Assembly: GCF_029714405.1 (NCBI RefSeq)
Contig: NZ_CP121650.1
Location: 8,685,001 to 8,749,000 of the forward strand
DNA length: 64,000 bases
Direction of reading: 5' to 3'
Source of the DNA: Bradyrhizobium sp. CB82
GTDB lineage: Bacteria; Pseudomonadota; Alphaproteobacteria; Rhizobiales; Xanthobacteraceae
A program made the translations under genes and the position numbers. Below, piece by piece: positions 55,921 through 64,000 of the stretch. The notes under the pieces are model-generated. The model was given only the letters and a program-made list of their open reading frames with translations. It did no database searches and had not been told where the DNA came from. How positions within the stretch are numbered: position 1 is the first letter of the stretch; every line of letters begins with the position of its first letter.

Positions 55921-58134
55921 CTAGGCCGCCGATTTCTTCGGCGCGAAGCGGCCATAGAAGGTCTCGCCCTTCGCCGCCATCTCCTCGAGCAGTTTTGGCG
56001 GGGTGAAGCGGGAGCCGTATTTGGCTTCGAGCTTGTGGCAGAGCTCGACGAACTTCTTAGGCCCCATGAAGTCGATATAGGACAGCGTGCCGCCGGTGAA
56101 CGGCGCGAAGCCGAAGCCGAGGATCGAGCCGACGTCCGCTTCGCGCGGATCGGTGATGACGTGATCCTCCACCGTGCGCGCGGCTTCCACCGCCTGCACC
56201 ACCAGGAAGCGCTGCTTCAATTCCTCGACATCGAGCGTATCGGGGTCGAGCTGCTTGGGCTGCAGCGCTGACAGACCCGGCCACAGGCTCTTCTGGCCTT
56301 TGCCCTTTTCCGGATAGTCGTAAAATCCCTTGCTGTTCTTGCGCCCCAGGCGGCCCTGATTCTCGACCATCTCCACCATCAGCTTCTTCTGATCGGGGTT
56401 GATGGCGTTGGGGCCGAGATCCGCTTCCGTCGCCTTCATGATCTTGAGGCCGAGGTCGAGCGCGACCTCGTCGGACAGCGAGAGCGGACCGACCGGCATG
56501 CCGGCCATCTTGGCGCAGTTCTCGATCATCGCCGGCGGCACGCCTTCCAGGAACATCTCGTTGCCTTCGGCGACGTAACGGCCGACGCAGCGGTTGGCGA
56601 AGAAGCCGCGGCTGTCGTTCACGACGATCGGCGTCTTGCCGATGGTGCGGACATAGTCGAGCGCCGTCGCCAACGCGACGTCGCCGGTGTTCTTGCCGAG
56701 GATGATCTCGACCAGCATCATCTTCTCGACCGGCGAGAAGAAGTGGATGCCGACGAACTTGCCCTGGTCCTTGAAGCTTTCCGCGAGCGAAGTGATCGGC
56801 AGCGTCGAGGTGTTCGACGCGAAGATCACGTCCGGCTTCAGATGTTCCTGCGCCTTCGCAAACGTCTCCGCCTTGACCTTGCGATCCTCGAACACGGCCT
56901 CGATGACGAGATCGACGTCCTTCAGCGCCGCATAGTCGGCAGTCGCCGTGATGCGCGCGAGCAGCGATTCGGCGTCCGCGGGCTTGGCGCGGCCCTTCTT
57001 GATCTGCTCTTCGATCACCTTCTGAGCATGCGCCCTGCCCTTGTCGGCGCTTTCCTGGTCGCGATCGATCAGGACGACGTCGAGACCGGCACGGGCCGAG
57101 ACGTAGCCGACGCTCGCGCCCATGAAGCCGGCGCCGATCACGGCGATCTTCTTCACCTTGGTCGGCGGCACATCCTTCGGACGGCGCGCACCCTTGTTCA
57201 GCTCCTGGATCGACAGGAATAGGCTGCGGATCATCGCGGCTGCTTCCTTCGAACGCAGCACCGAGGTGAAGTAGCGCGACTCCACGCGCAGCGCGGCGTC
57301 GATCGGCAACTGGAGGCCCTCATACACGCAGCTCATGATCGCGCGCGCGGCCGGGTAGTTGTCGTAGGTCTCGCGGCGGTAGATGGCGTTACCCGCCGGG
57401 AACATCATCATGCCGTTCTTGGAGAATACAGGGCCGCCGGGGAGCTTGAAGCCCTTTTCGTCCCAGGGCGCGACCGCCTTGCCGCCGCCCTTGATCCAGT
57501 CCTTCGCCGCCTTGATGAGATCGGCCGCAGGAACGATGGCGTGGATCAGGTTGAGCTGCTTGGCCCTGTCGAGCGCGACGGGATCGCCCTTGAGCAGGAT
57601 GGTCATGGCATCCTGCGGCGGCACCAGGCGCGGCACGCGCTGCGTGCCACCGGCCCCGGGAAACAGGCCGACCTTCACCTCGGGCAGACCGAGGCGCGTC
57701 TTGGGATTCTCCGCCGCCACGCGATAGTGGCAGCACAGCGTGATCTCGAAACCGCCGCCGAGCGCCAGCCCGTTGATCGCAGCCACCCAGGGCTTGCCCG
57801 AGGTCTCGATGGAACGCAACACCTGCGAGAAGCGCCGGCTCTGGTCGAACAGCATCTGGTTCGCGGCCGTCTCGCCCTGCTCCTTGAAGACCCTTGCGTA
57901 GGCCTGGTTCATGCCCTCGAGCATCGACAGATCGGCGCCGGCGCAGAACGCCTCCTTGCTGGAGGTGATGACGACGCCCTTCACCGCGGCATCCGCCGTG
58001 GTTTCCTTGACGATCGCCTCGAGCTCGCTGGTCGAGGTCTCGTCGAGCACGTTCATCGAACGGCCCGGGATGTCCCAGGTGACGAGCGCGATGCCGTCAG
58101 CGTCGGTCTCAACCTTGAAGTTCTTGTAAGTCAT
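55921..58134 (-). CDS. fadB: Bifunctional enoyl-CoA hydratase / 3-hydroxyacyl-CoA dehydrogenase
   Basis: A 737-residue trifunctional-alpha-type enzyme for two successive steps of fatty-acid beta-oxidation. N-terminal crotonase domain (residues about 1-190) has [20 protein letters not shown] and [20 protein letters not shown]; the NAD domain starts [20 protein letters not shown] near residue 325, followed by [18 protein letters not shown] and the C-terminal domain with [17 protein letters not shown]. It starts 18 bases after fadA. Last gene of the operon. Confidence 0.96.
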   Translation of the reverse strand: MTYKNFKVETDADGIALVTWDIPGRSMNVLDETSTSELEAIVKETTADAAVKGVVITSSKEAFCAGADLSMLEGMNQAYARVFKEQGETAANQMLFDQSRRFSQVLRSIETSGKPWVAAINGLALGGGFEITLCCHYRVAAENPKTRLGLPEVKVGLFPGAGGTQRVPRLVPPQDAMTILLKGDPVALDRAKQLNLIHAIVPAADLIKAAKDWIKGGGKAVAPWDEKGFKLPGGPVFSKNGMMMFPAGNAIYRRETYDNYPAARAIMSCVYEGLQLPIDAALRVESRYFTSVLRSKEAAAMIRSLFLSIQELNKGARRPKDVPPTKVKKIAVIGAGFMGASVGYVSARAGLDVVLIDRDQESADKGRAHAQKVIEEQIKKGRAKPADAESLLARITATADYAALKDVDLVIEAVFEDRKVKAETFAKAQEHLKPDVIFASNTSTLPITSLAESFKDQGKFVGIHFFSPVEKMMLVEIILGKNTGDVALATALDYVRTIGKTPIVVNDSRGFFANRCVGRYVAEGNEMFLEGVPPAMIENCAKMAGMPVGPLSLSDEVALDLGLKIMKATEADLGPNAINPDQKKLMVEMVENQGRLGRKNSKGFYDYPEKGKGQKSLWPGLSALQPKQLDPDTLDVEELKQRFLVVQAVEAARTVEDHVITDPREADVGSILGFGFAPFTGGTLSYIDFMGPKKFVELCHKLEAKYGSRFTPPKLLEEMAAKGETFYGRFAPKKSAA

Positions 58135-58152
58135 GTTGGTTGCTCCCTAACC

Positions 58153-59361
58153 TTAGACGCGCTCGATGATGGTCGCGGTGCCCATGCCGCCGCCGATGCA
58201 CAGCGTCACCAGCGCGGTCGACTTGTTGGTGCGCTCGAGCTCGTCGAGCACGGTGCCCAGGATCATCGCGCCGGTCGCCCCTAACGGATGACCGAGCGCG
58301 ATCGCGCCGCCATTGACGTTGATCTTGGCGTTGTCGATCTCGAACGCCTGGATGTAGCGCAGCACGACGGAGGCGAAGGCCTCGTTGAGCTCGAACAGGT
58401 CGATATCCGACTTCTTCATGCCCGAGCGCGCAAACAGCTTTTCGGTGACGTCGACCGGGCCGGTCAGCATCATCGCCGGCTCCGAACCGATATTGGCGAA
58501 GGCGCGGATCTTGGCACGCGGCTTCATGCCGTACTTCGTGCCTGCCTCCTTGCTGCCGAGCAGCACGGCGCCCGCGCCATCGACGATTCCGGAGGAATTG
58601 CCGGCGTGGTGCACATAATTGACGCGCTCGATCTCCGGATGCGACTGGACCGCAACCGCATCGAAGCCGCCCATCTGCGCCATCATGGTGAAGGACGGCT
58701 GGAGCTGCGCCAGCGACTGCATCGTCGTCGAGGGACGCATGTGCTCGTCCTTGGCGAGGATGGTAAGGCCGTTGATGTCCTTCACCGGCACCACCGACCT
58801 GTTGAAGCGACCTTCGTCCCAAGCCTTGCCGGCACGCTGCTGGCTCTGCACCGCGTAGGCGTCGACGTCATCGCGGGAGAAGCCGTATTTCGTGGCGATC
58901 AGGTCGGCCGAGACGCCCTGCGGCATGAAATAGGCCGGCACTGCCATCGAGGGGTCCATTGGCCATGCACCGCCGGAGGCGCCGATGCCGACGCGGCTCA
59001 TGGACTCGGCGCCGCCGCCGATCACCAGCTCATGCTGGCCGCTCATCACCTGGGCGGCAGCGAAGTTCACGGCATCGAGCCCGGAGGCGCAGAAGCGGCT
59101 GATCTGCACGCCGGGAACGGCTTCGCCGAGGCCGGCTTTGAGTGCCGCGAAGCGCGCGATGTCGCTGCCGGCCTCGCCGACGGGATCGACCACGCCAAGC
59201 ACGACGTCATCGACGGAGTCCACGGGCAGGTTGTTGCGCTCCTTCAGCGCCTGCAGCGGCACGGTGGCGAGCGCCAGCGCGGTGACCTCGTGCAGCGCGC
59301 CGTCCGGCTTGCCGCGGCCGCGCGGCGTGCGAACGTGGTCGTAGATGAATGCCTCAGGCAT
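58153..59361 (-). CDS. fadA: Acetyl-CoA acyltransferase (3-ketoacyl-CoA thiolase)
   Basis: A 402-residue thiolase. The acylated cysteine is in [20 protein letters not shown]; the C-terminal His and Cys are in [20 protein letters not shown] and [20 protein letters not shown]. It cleaves 3-ketoacyl-CoA to acetyl-CoA and a shortened acyl-CoA. It is 18 bases upstream of fadB and 56 downstream of the dehydrogenase gene. Confidence 0.96.
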   Translation of the reverse strand: MPEAFIYDHVRTPRGRGKPDGALHEVTALALATVPLQALKERNNLPVDSVDDVVLGVVDPVGEAGSDIARFAALKAGLGEAVPGVQISRFCASGLDAVNFAAAQVMSGQHELVIGGGAESMSRVGIGASGGAWPMDPSMAVPAYFMPQGVSADLIATKYGFSRDDVDAYAVQSQQRAGKAWDEGRFNRSVVPVKDINGLTILAKDEHMRPSTTMQSLAQLQPSFTMMAQMGGFDAVAVQSHPEIERVNYVHHAGNSSGIVDGAGAVLLGSKEAGTKYGMKPRAKIRAFANIGSEPAMMLTGPVDVTEKLFARSGMKKSDIDLFELNEAFASVVLRYIQAFEIDNAKINVNGGAIALGHPLGATGAMILGTVLDELERTNKSTALVTLCIGGGMGTATIIERV

Positions 59362-59417
59362 GACGCCCTCCTGATGTGATGTTCAAATGCGATTGGGACC
59401 TGGCGACGGAAGCGGAC

Positions 59418-61208
59418 TTAGAATGCTTCCGCCGGCAGTTCCATGATGGTGGCGCAGCCGGCCTGGATGCGCGCGAGATGCGCCGCGGTTTCCGGCAGCA
59501 TCCGCTCCATGAAGAAGCGGCCGGTGACGAGCTTGGTGGAGAGATAGGGCGTGGCCCCGGACTCGGCAATCTTCCCCAGCGTGACTTTGGCCATCCGCGC
59601 CCACATGTAGCCGAGCGCGACGAAGCCGAAGAGATGCAGGTAATCGGTTGCGGCGGCACCGGCATTGTCCGGCTTCATCATCGCGTTCTGCATCAGCCAG
59701 GTGGTGGCCTGCTGGAGATGACCGAGCGAGGTCGAGAGCGGCGCGAGAAAGGGCTTCAGCGCCTCGTCGCCGCCGTTCTCCTTGGCGAAGCCCATCACCT
59801 CGCCGAAGAACGCCATGATGGCGCGGCCACCGTCGCGCGGCAGCTTGCGGCCGACGAGGTCGAGCGCCTGGATGCCGTTGGCGCCTTCATAGATCATGGC
59901 GATGCGGGCATCGCGCACGAACTGCTCCATGCCCTGCTCGGCGATGTAGCCGTGGCCGCCATACATCTGCTGCGCCTGCACCGCGTTGGCAAAGCCGTAG
60001 TCGGTGAGGAAGCCTTTCAGCACCGGCGTCATCAGGCCCATGTGATCGTCGGCGGCCTGACGGTCCTTGGGATCTTCCGAGCGGTGGGCGACGTCGCTCT
60101 TGAGCGCGGTCCACACCACGAAGGCGCGCGCGGCCTCGTTGAAGGCGCGGATCGACAGCAGGGTACGACGCACGTCGGGATGCACGATGATCGGATCGGC
60201 CGGCTTGTCCGGCGCCTTCGCGCCGGTGAGCGCGCGGCCCTGGATGCGCTCGCGCGCATAGGCGACGGCGTTCTGATAGGCGACTTCCGACTGCGCGAGG
60301 CCTTGGACTGCGACGCCGAGGCGGGCCTCGTTCATCATCACGAACATGCCCTGCATACCCTTGTTCTCTTCGCCGACCAGCCAGCCGGTAGCGTTGTCGT
60401 AGTTCATCACGCAGGTGGAATTGCCGTGGATGCCCATCTTGTGCTCGATCGAGCCGCAGACCACACCGTTGCGCTGCCCCACCGAACCATCGGCGTTGAC
60501 CAGGAATTTGGGCACCACGAACAGCGAGACGCCCTTGATGCCGGCGGGTGCTCCCTCGATGCGGGCGAGCACGAGATGGATGATGTTGCCAGTGAGATCA
60601 TGCTCGCCGGCCGAGATGAAGATCTTCGTGCCTGAGATCTTGAAGCTGCCGTCCGCCTGGCGCACCGCCTTGGTGCGGAGCATGCCGAGATCGGTGCCGC
60701 AATGCGGCTCGGTCAGGTTCATGGTGCCGGTCCATTCGCCCGCCACCATCTTCGGCACGTAGGTCTTCTTCTGCTCGGGCGTACCATGCACCAGCAGTGC
60801 CGCGGTCGCGCCCATGGTGAGGCCGCCATACATCGAGAAGGCCATGTTGGCCGAGCACTGGAATTCGTTGACCGCCTGGCTCAGCGTGACCGGCAGACCC
60901 TGGCCGCCATATTCGGTCGGCGCGGAAAGGCCGAGCCAGCCGCCTTCTGCGACCTGCCTGAAGGCGTCCTTGAAACCCTTCGGCGTGGTGACACTGCCGT
61001 CATCAGTGCGCTTGCAGCCTTCGAGATCGCCGACGCGGTTGAGCGGCTGGAACACCTCTTCGGCGAGCTTGGCGGCTTCGCCCAGGATCGCCTCGCGCAC
61101 ATCGCTCGATGCGTCGGAGAAGCCGGGCAGATTGTCATAGCGGTCGATCTGGAAGACGTCGTTGAAGAGGAAGTTCACGTCTTCGACGGGGGCTTTATAG
61201 ATCGGCAT
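59418..61208 (-). CDS. Acyl-CoA dehydrogenase (long, fatty-acid type)
   Basis: A 596-residue FAD enzyme for the first beta-oxidation step. It has the extended length and order of the FadE5-like group: an N-terminal flexible segment ([20 protein letters not shown]), FAD contacts [40 protein letters not shown] and the C-terminal [20 protein letters not shown] with [17 protein letters not shown]. It is transcribed before fadA. Confidence 0.95.
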   Translation of the reverse strand: MPIYKAPVEDVNFLFNDVFQIDRYDNLPGFSDASSDVREAILGEAAKLAEEVFQPLNRVGDLEGCKRTDDGSVTTPKGFKDAFRQVAEGGWLGLSAPTEYGGQGLPVTLSQAVNEFQCSANMAFSMYGGLTMGATAALLVHGTPEQKKTYVPKMVAGEWTGTMNLTEPHCGTDLGMLRTKAVRQADGSFKISGTKIFISAGEHDLTGNIIHLVLARIEGAPAGIKGVSLFVVPKFLVNADGSVGQRNGVVCGSIEHKMGIHGNSTCVMNYDNATGWLVGEENKGMQGMFVMMNEARLGVAVQGLAQSEVAYQNAVAYARERIQGRALTGAKAPDKPADPIIVHPDVRRTLLSIRAFNEAARAFVVWTALKSDVAHRSEDPKDRQAADDHMGLMTPVLKGFLTDYGFANAVQAQQMYGGHGYIAEQGMEQFVRDARIAMIYEGANGIQALDLVGRKLPRDGGRAIMAFFGEVMGFAKENGGDEALKPFLAPLSTSLGHLQQATTWLMQNAMMKPDNAGAAATDYLHLFGFVALGYMWARMAKVTLGKIAESGATPYLSTKLVTGRFFMERMLPETAAHLARIQAGCATIMELPAEAF

Positions 61209-61341
61209 GGCGTTCTCCCGGCATGGGGCCGTTAAGTGGTGGTGTTCTTGAAAACGCCCTGCGGCGCAGTCTTTGTCGCGAGTCTAGCGGTTTCTGCAAC
61301 CTCAGGGCAGGTGGTATCGAACAGGCAATTCGGCGAAAGCC

Positions 61342-61746
61342 TCACTGTGCTGCGAGCTGCTCCGCCATCAGGCGGTGCAGCATGTTGATGGCCTTGAGCG
61401 GACGCACCATGACCTTGAAATGCGTGATGCGGCCGTCGTTATCGAAGGTGATGATGTCGACACCGTTGATCTCGATGCCGTCGATCTGGGTCTTGAATTC
61501 GAGCACGGCGCCGCTCGCGCTCTTCCACTCGCCGACATAGCTGAAGGCAGGGCCGCCGAGCACCTTCTCGGCGCTCGACAGATATTTGAAGGTGATGTCG
61601 CGCCCGCGCTGCGGCGTGTGCACCACGGGACTTTCAAAGACGACGTCGGGATGCAGAAGGTCCCAGAGCGCGGCGCCGGCTTCAGCGCAGTCTTCAGCGC
61701 GGTCTTGGGACTTCATGTAGCCGTACCAGGAATCGAGGCCGGTCAT
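61342..61746 (-). CDS. SnoaL-like / NTF2-fold protein of the beta-oxidation locus
   Basis: A 134-residue protein with an NTF2-like barrel: WYGYMKSQDRAEDCAEAGAA, LLHPDVVFESPVVHTPQRGR and GVDIITFDNDGRITHFKVMV, the last being the typical SnoaL strand. The ATG at 61746 is preceded by GAG-rich sequence; a reading to 61857 would add a leader that crosses the operator. It is the first gene of the minus-strand set and diverges from padR. Role unknown, perhaps a small ligand-binding or isomerase-like protein. Confidence 0.8.
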   Translation of the reverse strand: MTGLDSWYGYMKSQDRAEDCAEAGAALWDLLHPDVVFESPVVHTPQRGRDITFKYLSSAEKVLGGPAFSYVGEWKSASGAVLEFKTQIDGIEINGVDIITFDNDGRITHFKVMVRPLKAINMLHRLMAEQLAAQ

Positions 61747-61866
61747 TCTCAGGGTGCCTCCCTTGATAAAGCCCCTTGGCGAAAAACTCGAAAACAACCC
61801 CATGCAAAGGAGCCCGAAGGCCGACGCCGGCGGGTCCTTGGCCCACGTCATATGCACATTGACGCA

Positions 61867-61884
61867 TATGCGCCAATGCGCATA
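61867..61884. promoter_or_regulatory. Inverted repeat likely bound by the PadR regulator
   Basis: TATGCGC-CAAT-GCGCATA is an exact inverted repeat, 43 bases before the padR start. Related half-sites TATGCAC (61851-61857) and GCATATG (61864-61870) overlap or precede it. It lies between padR and the divergent beta-oxidation locus and could control both. Confidence 0.65.
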
Positions 61885-61926
61885 AAGTCAAGTCAATTGG
61901 TCGGGAACGTCTTAAGGGAGCGTGTC

Positions 61927-62514
61927 ATGGCGCTGGGCGACGCAATTCTCGCATGCCTGACGGAACGTCCGATGACGGGCTACGAGCTCGCCAAGACGTT
62001 CGACTCCTCGATCGGCTTCTTCTGGAAAGCCGACCACCAGCAGATCTATCGCGAGCTCTCCAAGCTGCGCGATCGCGGCTACATCCAGGGCCGCGAGGTC
62101 GTGCAGTCCGGCAAGCCCAACAAGCTGGTTTATACGCTCACCGAGGAGGGACGAACAGCGCTGCGGCACTGGGCCGCGCGCCCGAGCACCCCGGCCTCGA
62201 CCAAGGATGACCTCCTGGTCCGCCTCCACGCCCTCGACAGCATCGACATCGAGCCCCTGCGCACCGATTTGATGGCGCGCCTGGAGCACCACCGCGACCG
62301 CCATGCCAACTACGAGCGCATCCTGAAGAAGCGTTTTCCGGACGGGGAGGCATCGGGCGTGCTCGATCTCGGCAATTTGCTGCTGCTTCGCCTCGGCGCC
62401 CGGCACGAGCAGATGGTGGCCGACTTCTGCGAGGAGGCACTCGAGGCGCTGTCGACCATGAGCGCGCGCGGCACCGTAGTGCCGATCGACGAGGGCAAGC
62501 GCGAGAAGGGCTGA
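61927..62514 (+). CDS. PadR-family transcriptional regulator
   Basis: A 195-residue regulator. The N-terminal winged helix reads GDAILACLTERPMTGYELAK, then HQQIYRELSKLRDRGYIQGR and GKPNKLVYTLTEEGRTALRH; a C-terminal helical Vir-like domain (LMARLEHHRDRHANYERILK) mediates dimerisation. The ATG at 61927 has GGGAG upstream. Divergent position implies control of the SnoaL-like, dehydrogenase, thiolase and fadB genes. Effector is unknown, perhaps an acyl-CoA or phenolic compound. Confidence 0.92.
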   Translation: MALGDAILACLTERPMTGYELAKTFDSSIGFFWKADHQQIYRELSKLRDRGYIQGREVVQSGKPNKLVYTLTEEGRTALRHWAARPSTPASTKDDLLVRLHALDSIDIEPLRTDLMARLEHHRDRHANYERILKKRFPDGEASGVLDLGNLLLLRLGARHEQMVADFCEEALEALSTMSARGTVVPIDEGKREKG

Positions 62515-62535
62515 GCCGCGCAGGCGGTGCCCGTC

Positions 62536-62660
62536 ACCTCTCCCGCTTGCGGGAGAGGTCGCGCCGAAGGCGCGGGTGAGGGCTTTCTCCTCTTGGGGAT
62601 TGTCCCATTGAGGAAACACCCTCTCCCCAACCGCCCCGCGCGCGGAGGAGGGAGCGCACC
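62536..62660. repeat. Palindrome-rich intergenic repeat
   Basis: A perfect 11-bp stem ACCTCTCCCGC with a TT centre (62536-62559), a GCGCC-GAA-GGCGC hairpin (62561-62573) and GGTGAGGGC, then after an unrelated stretch CCCTCTCCCC and GGAGGGAGCGCACC. Similar 'CTCTCCCGC...GGGTGAGGG' elements are abundant in Bradyrhizobium and other bacteria. The rest of 62515-62871 has no gene; the part 62700-62760 is AT-richer and may carry the promoter of the next gene. Confidence 0.6.
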
Positions 62661-62871
62661 GGTTACGTGGCGACCAAGTTCATCCCCAGTTCCCGCCGCC
62701 CAACTTTAAGACAGCGGCGACGGCTTCCTTAACCCGTTATTTACCGTAACGGAGAAAAGTCGGTTCTTGAGGCAGACGACCCGCGCCGAATGGAATTGTC
62801 TCTGCAACTGGGACGCGCGGGAAAGCTGGAGGCATCGGGTGGGATGCCGAAGTCGGAACCGGACAGAAGTC

Positions 62872-64000
62872 ATGAATTCGCGCGTATCGTGGAGTGTTGA
62901 CGGCATCGATCCATCCGTCAGGGAACGGGCCGAGGCAGCCGCGCGCCGTGCCGGCATGTCACTCAACGATTGGCTGAACTCCACCCTCGGCGACACCACC
63001 CCGCCGAACTTCCGCGCGTCCTACGAGCAGCGTCCACAAGCCCCGCAGGCACCAAGTCAGGAAAGCCGCGACGTCGCCGACATCCACCAGCGGCTCGACG
63101 CTATCACCCAACAGATCGAACGGATTTCAAAGCCCGCGCCGCGCCAAGACGCCTCGCGCGAACAAGACGCCTCGCGCGAACAAGGCGCCTCGCGCGAGCA
63201 GGGCGTCGCGCGCCAGTTGAACGATGCGATCTCGCGGCTGGATGCGCGGCTGTCGCAGATCTCGCGGCCGCAAGGGCAGCCAGCACCGCGGCCCGCTCCG
63301 GCCGAGACGCGGCAGCGCCAGGCCGAGATGGTCGAGCGCGCGGCCGCGCAACTCTATCGCAACTCGCCACCGCTCAGTCCCGCCTCGCTCGACGTTGCGG
63401 TGGCCGAGATCTCCGCGCGGCAGAACGAGCTCGACAGCTTTGCGCCCAGGCAGATGCCGCCGCGCGCCGCGCCTTCGATTGCACCTGCCGCGCCCATGGC
63501 AGCTCCCCTGGCACCTCCCCTGGCGCCGTCTGCTGCCGCTTACGCCCCGCCCGCCGCCTACGCACCGCCGCCGCAGCCAAGTCCCGACTTCTCCGCGCTC
63601 GAGCGGCATCTCCTCAAGATCACCAGCCAGATCGAGGCGCTGCAGCGCCCGGATCATATCGAGCAGTCGATCACGGCGTTCCGCAACGAGCTTGCGGAAA
63701 TCCGCCACGCCATCACCGAGGCGATGCCGCGCCGCGCGATCGAATCGATCGAAAACGAGATCCGCTCGCTGCATCGTCGCATCGACGAGACGCGCACCTC
63801 CGGCACCGACGGCCAGGCGCTTGCCGGCGTCGAGCGCGCACTGTCCGAGATCAAGCAGGTGCTGCGCACGCTGACGCCGGCCGAGCAGCTCACCGGCTAT
63901 GACGAGGCGATCCGCAATCTCGGCGCCAAGCTCGACCTGATCCTGCGCGCCAATGACGATCCGGGCACGGTGCAGCAGCTCGAAGGCGCGATCTCGGCGC
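62872..64000 (+). CDS. PodJ-like / SEL1-repeat polarity protein, N-terminal part only
   Basis: The reading frame from ATG 62872 stays open to the window end (376 codons). It begins NSRVSWSVDGIDPSVRERAE and AARRAGMSLNDWLNSTLGD, the usual opening of large Rhizobiales proteins annotated as PodJ-like localisation factors or SEL1/peptidoglycan-binding proteins. Pro/Ala-rich linkers alternate with coiled coils (DIHQRLDAITQQIERISKP, RHLLKITSQIEALQRPDHIE). An 18-base repeat encoding QDASRE occurs three times at 63145-63198. The full protein is expected to exceed 1000 residues with a membrane helix and C-terminal SEL1 repeats outside the window. Role: cell-pole organisation or cell-wall linked functions. 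Confidence 0.8.
   Translation, partial: MNSRVSWSVDGIDPSVRERAEAAARRAGMSLNDWLNSTLGDTTPPNFRASYEQRPQAPQAPSQESRDVADIHQRLDAITQQIERISKPAPRQDASREQDASREQGASREQGVARQLNDAISRLDARLSQISRPQGQPAPRPAPAETRQRQAEMVERAAAQLYRNSPPLSPASLDVAVAEISARQNELDSFAPRQMPPRAAPSIAPAAPMAAPLAPPLAPSAAAYAPPAAYAPPPQPSPDFSALERHLLKITSQIEALQRPDHIEQSITAFRNELAEIRHAITEAMPRRAIESIENEIRSLHRRIDETRTSGTDGQALAGVERALSEIKQVLRTLTPAEQLTGYDEAIRNLGAKLDLILRANDDPGTVQQLEGAISA

Overview
The window is high-GC alphaproteobacterial chromosome and almost certainly comes from a Bradyrhizobium-type member of the Rhizobiales. Supporting signs are the aa3 cytochrome oxidase operon order (ctaC-ctaD-ctaB-small coxF-like gene-ctaG-ctaE), an ATP synthase Fo operon with duplicated b-type subunits (b' and b) and no F1 genes, a hemA preceded by a perfect FixK/FNR box, a BA14K-family relic, several LuxR-type response regulators and intergenic palindromic repeats of kinds common in that genus. 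No rRNA, tRNA, phage, transposase or CRISPR array was seen.

Layout. 1-4.9 kb (minus strand): a branched-chain amino-acid-type ABC importer (livHMGF) running into an acyl-CoA ligase cut by the window edge. 5.1-7.4 kb: a two-gene ABC exporter. 7.5-12.3 kb: a metallo-hydrolase, an EamA exporter, two uncharacterised genes, a cupin and an M29 aminopeptidase. 12.6-18 kb: a decayed BA14K gene, then two paralogous winged-helix/TolB-like/TPR regulators that flank an oppositely oriented pair (an MddA-like S-methyltransferase and a GFA zinc protein), then a small HTH-like protein. 18-24 kb: outer-membrane beta-barrel protein, chemotaxis receptor, metallo-hydrolase and hemA. 24.4-28.6 kb: a hybrid histidine kinase fused to a solute-symporter domain, convergent with a LuxR response regulator. 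28.9-31.7 kb: MHS-type transporter, YjbQ protein and a coiled-coil membrane protein. 32-34.7 kb: atpI-atpB-atpE-atpF'-atpF. 34.9-39 kb (minus): a secreted protein, GNAT acetyltransferase, M16 peptidase and threonine synthase. 39-47.4 kb (minus): orphan response regulator, a candidate small RNA, SnoaL-like protein, then the aa3 oxidase operon with its assembly factors. 47.8-53 kb: IalB-like protein, membrane zinc-ribbon protein, tldD-lepB, a YjbR/MmcQ-like gene, a frameshifted nucleotidyltransferase and a PAN-domain protein. 53-55.8 kb: glutathione module (gshA, marR, divergent gst). 55.9-62.5 kb: fatty-acid beta-oxidation operon (SnoaL-like, acyl-CoA dehydrogenase, thiolase, FadB-type enzyme) divergent from a padR regulator. 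62.9-64 kb: the start of a PodJ-like polarity protein, cut by the edge.

How it fits together. Much of the window is core respiratory and energy metabolism: heme synthesis, aa3 oxidase with heme O farnesylation and copper insertion, and ATP synthase Fo. Around it lie regulated accessory modules. The clearest regulatory logic readable from the DNA is the FixK box before hemA, a perfect 18-bp palindrome plus a second operator-like palindrome in the marR-gst intergenic region, and an inverted repeat between padR and the beta-oxidation operon. I found no convincing wholly new multi-gene system. The most interesting items are the paralogous regulator pair enclosing the MddA/GFA pair, the symporter-kinase with its convergent regulator, the marR/gst operator arrangement, the candidate small RNA at 39.1-39.3 kb and three broken or dubious genes.
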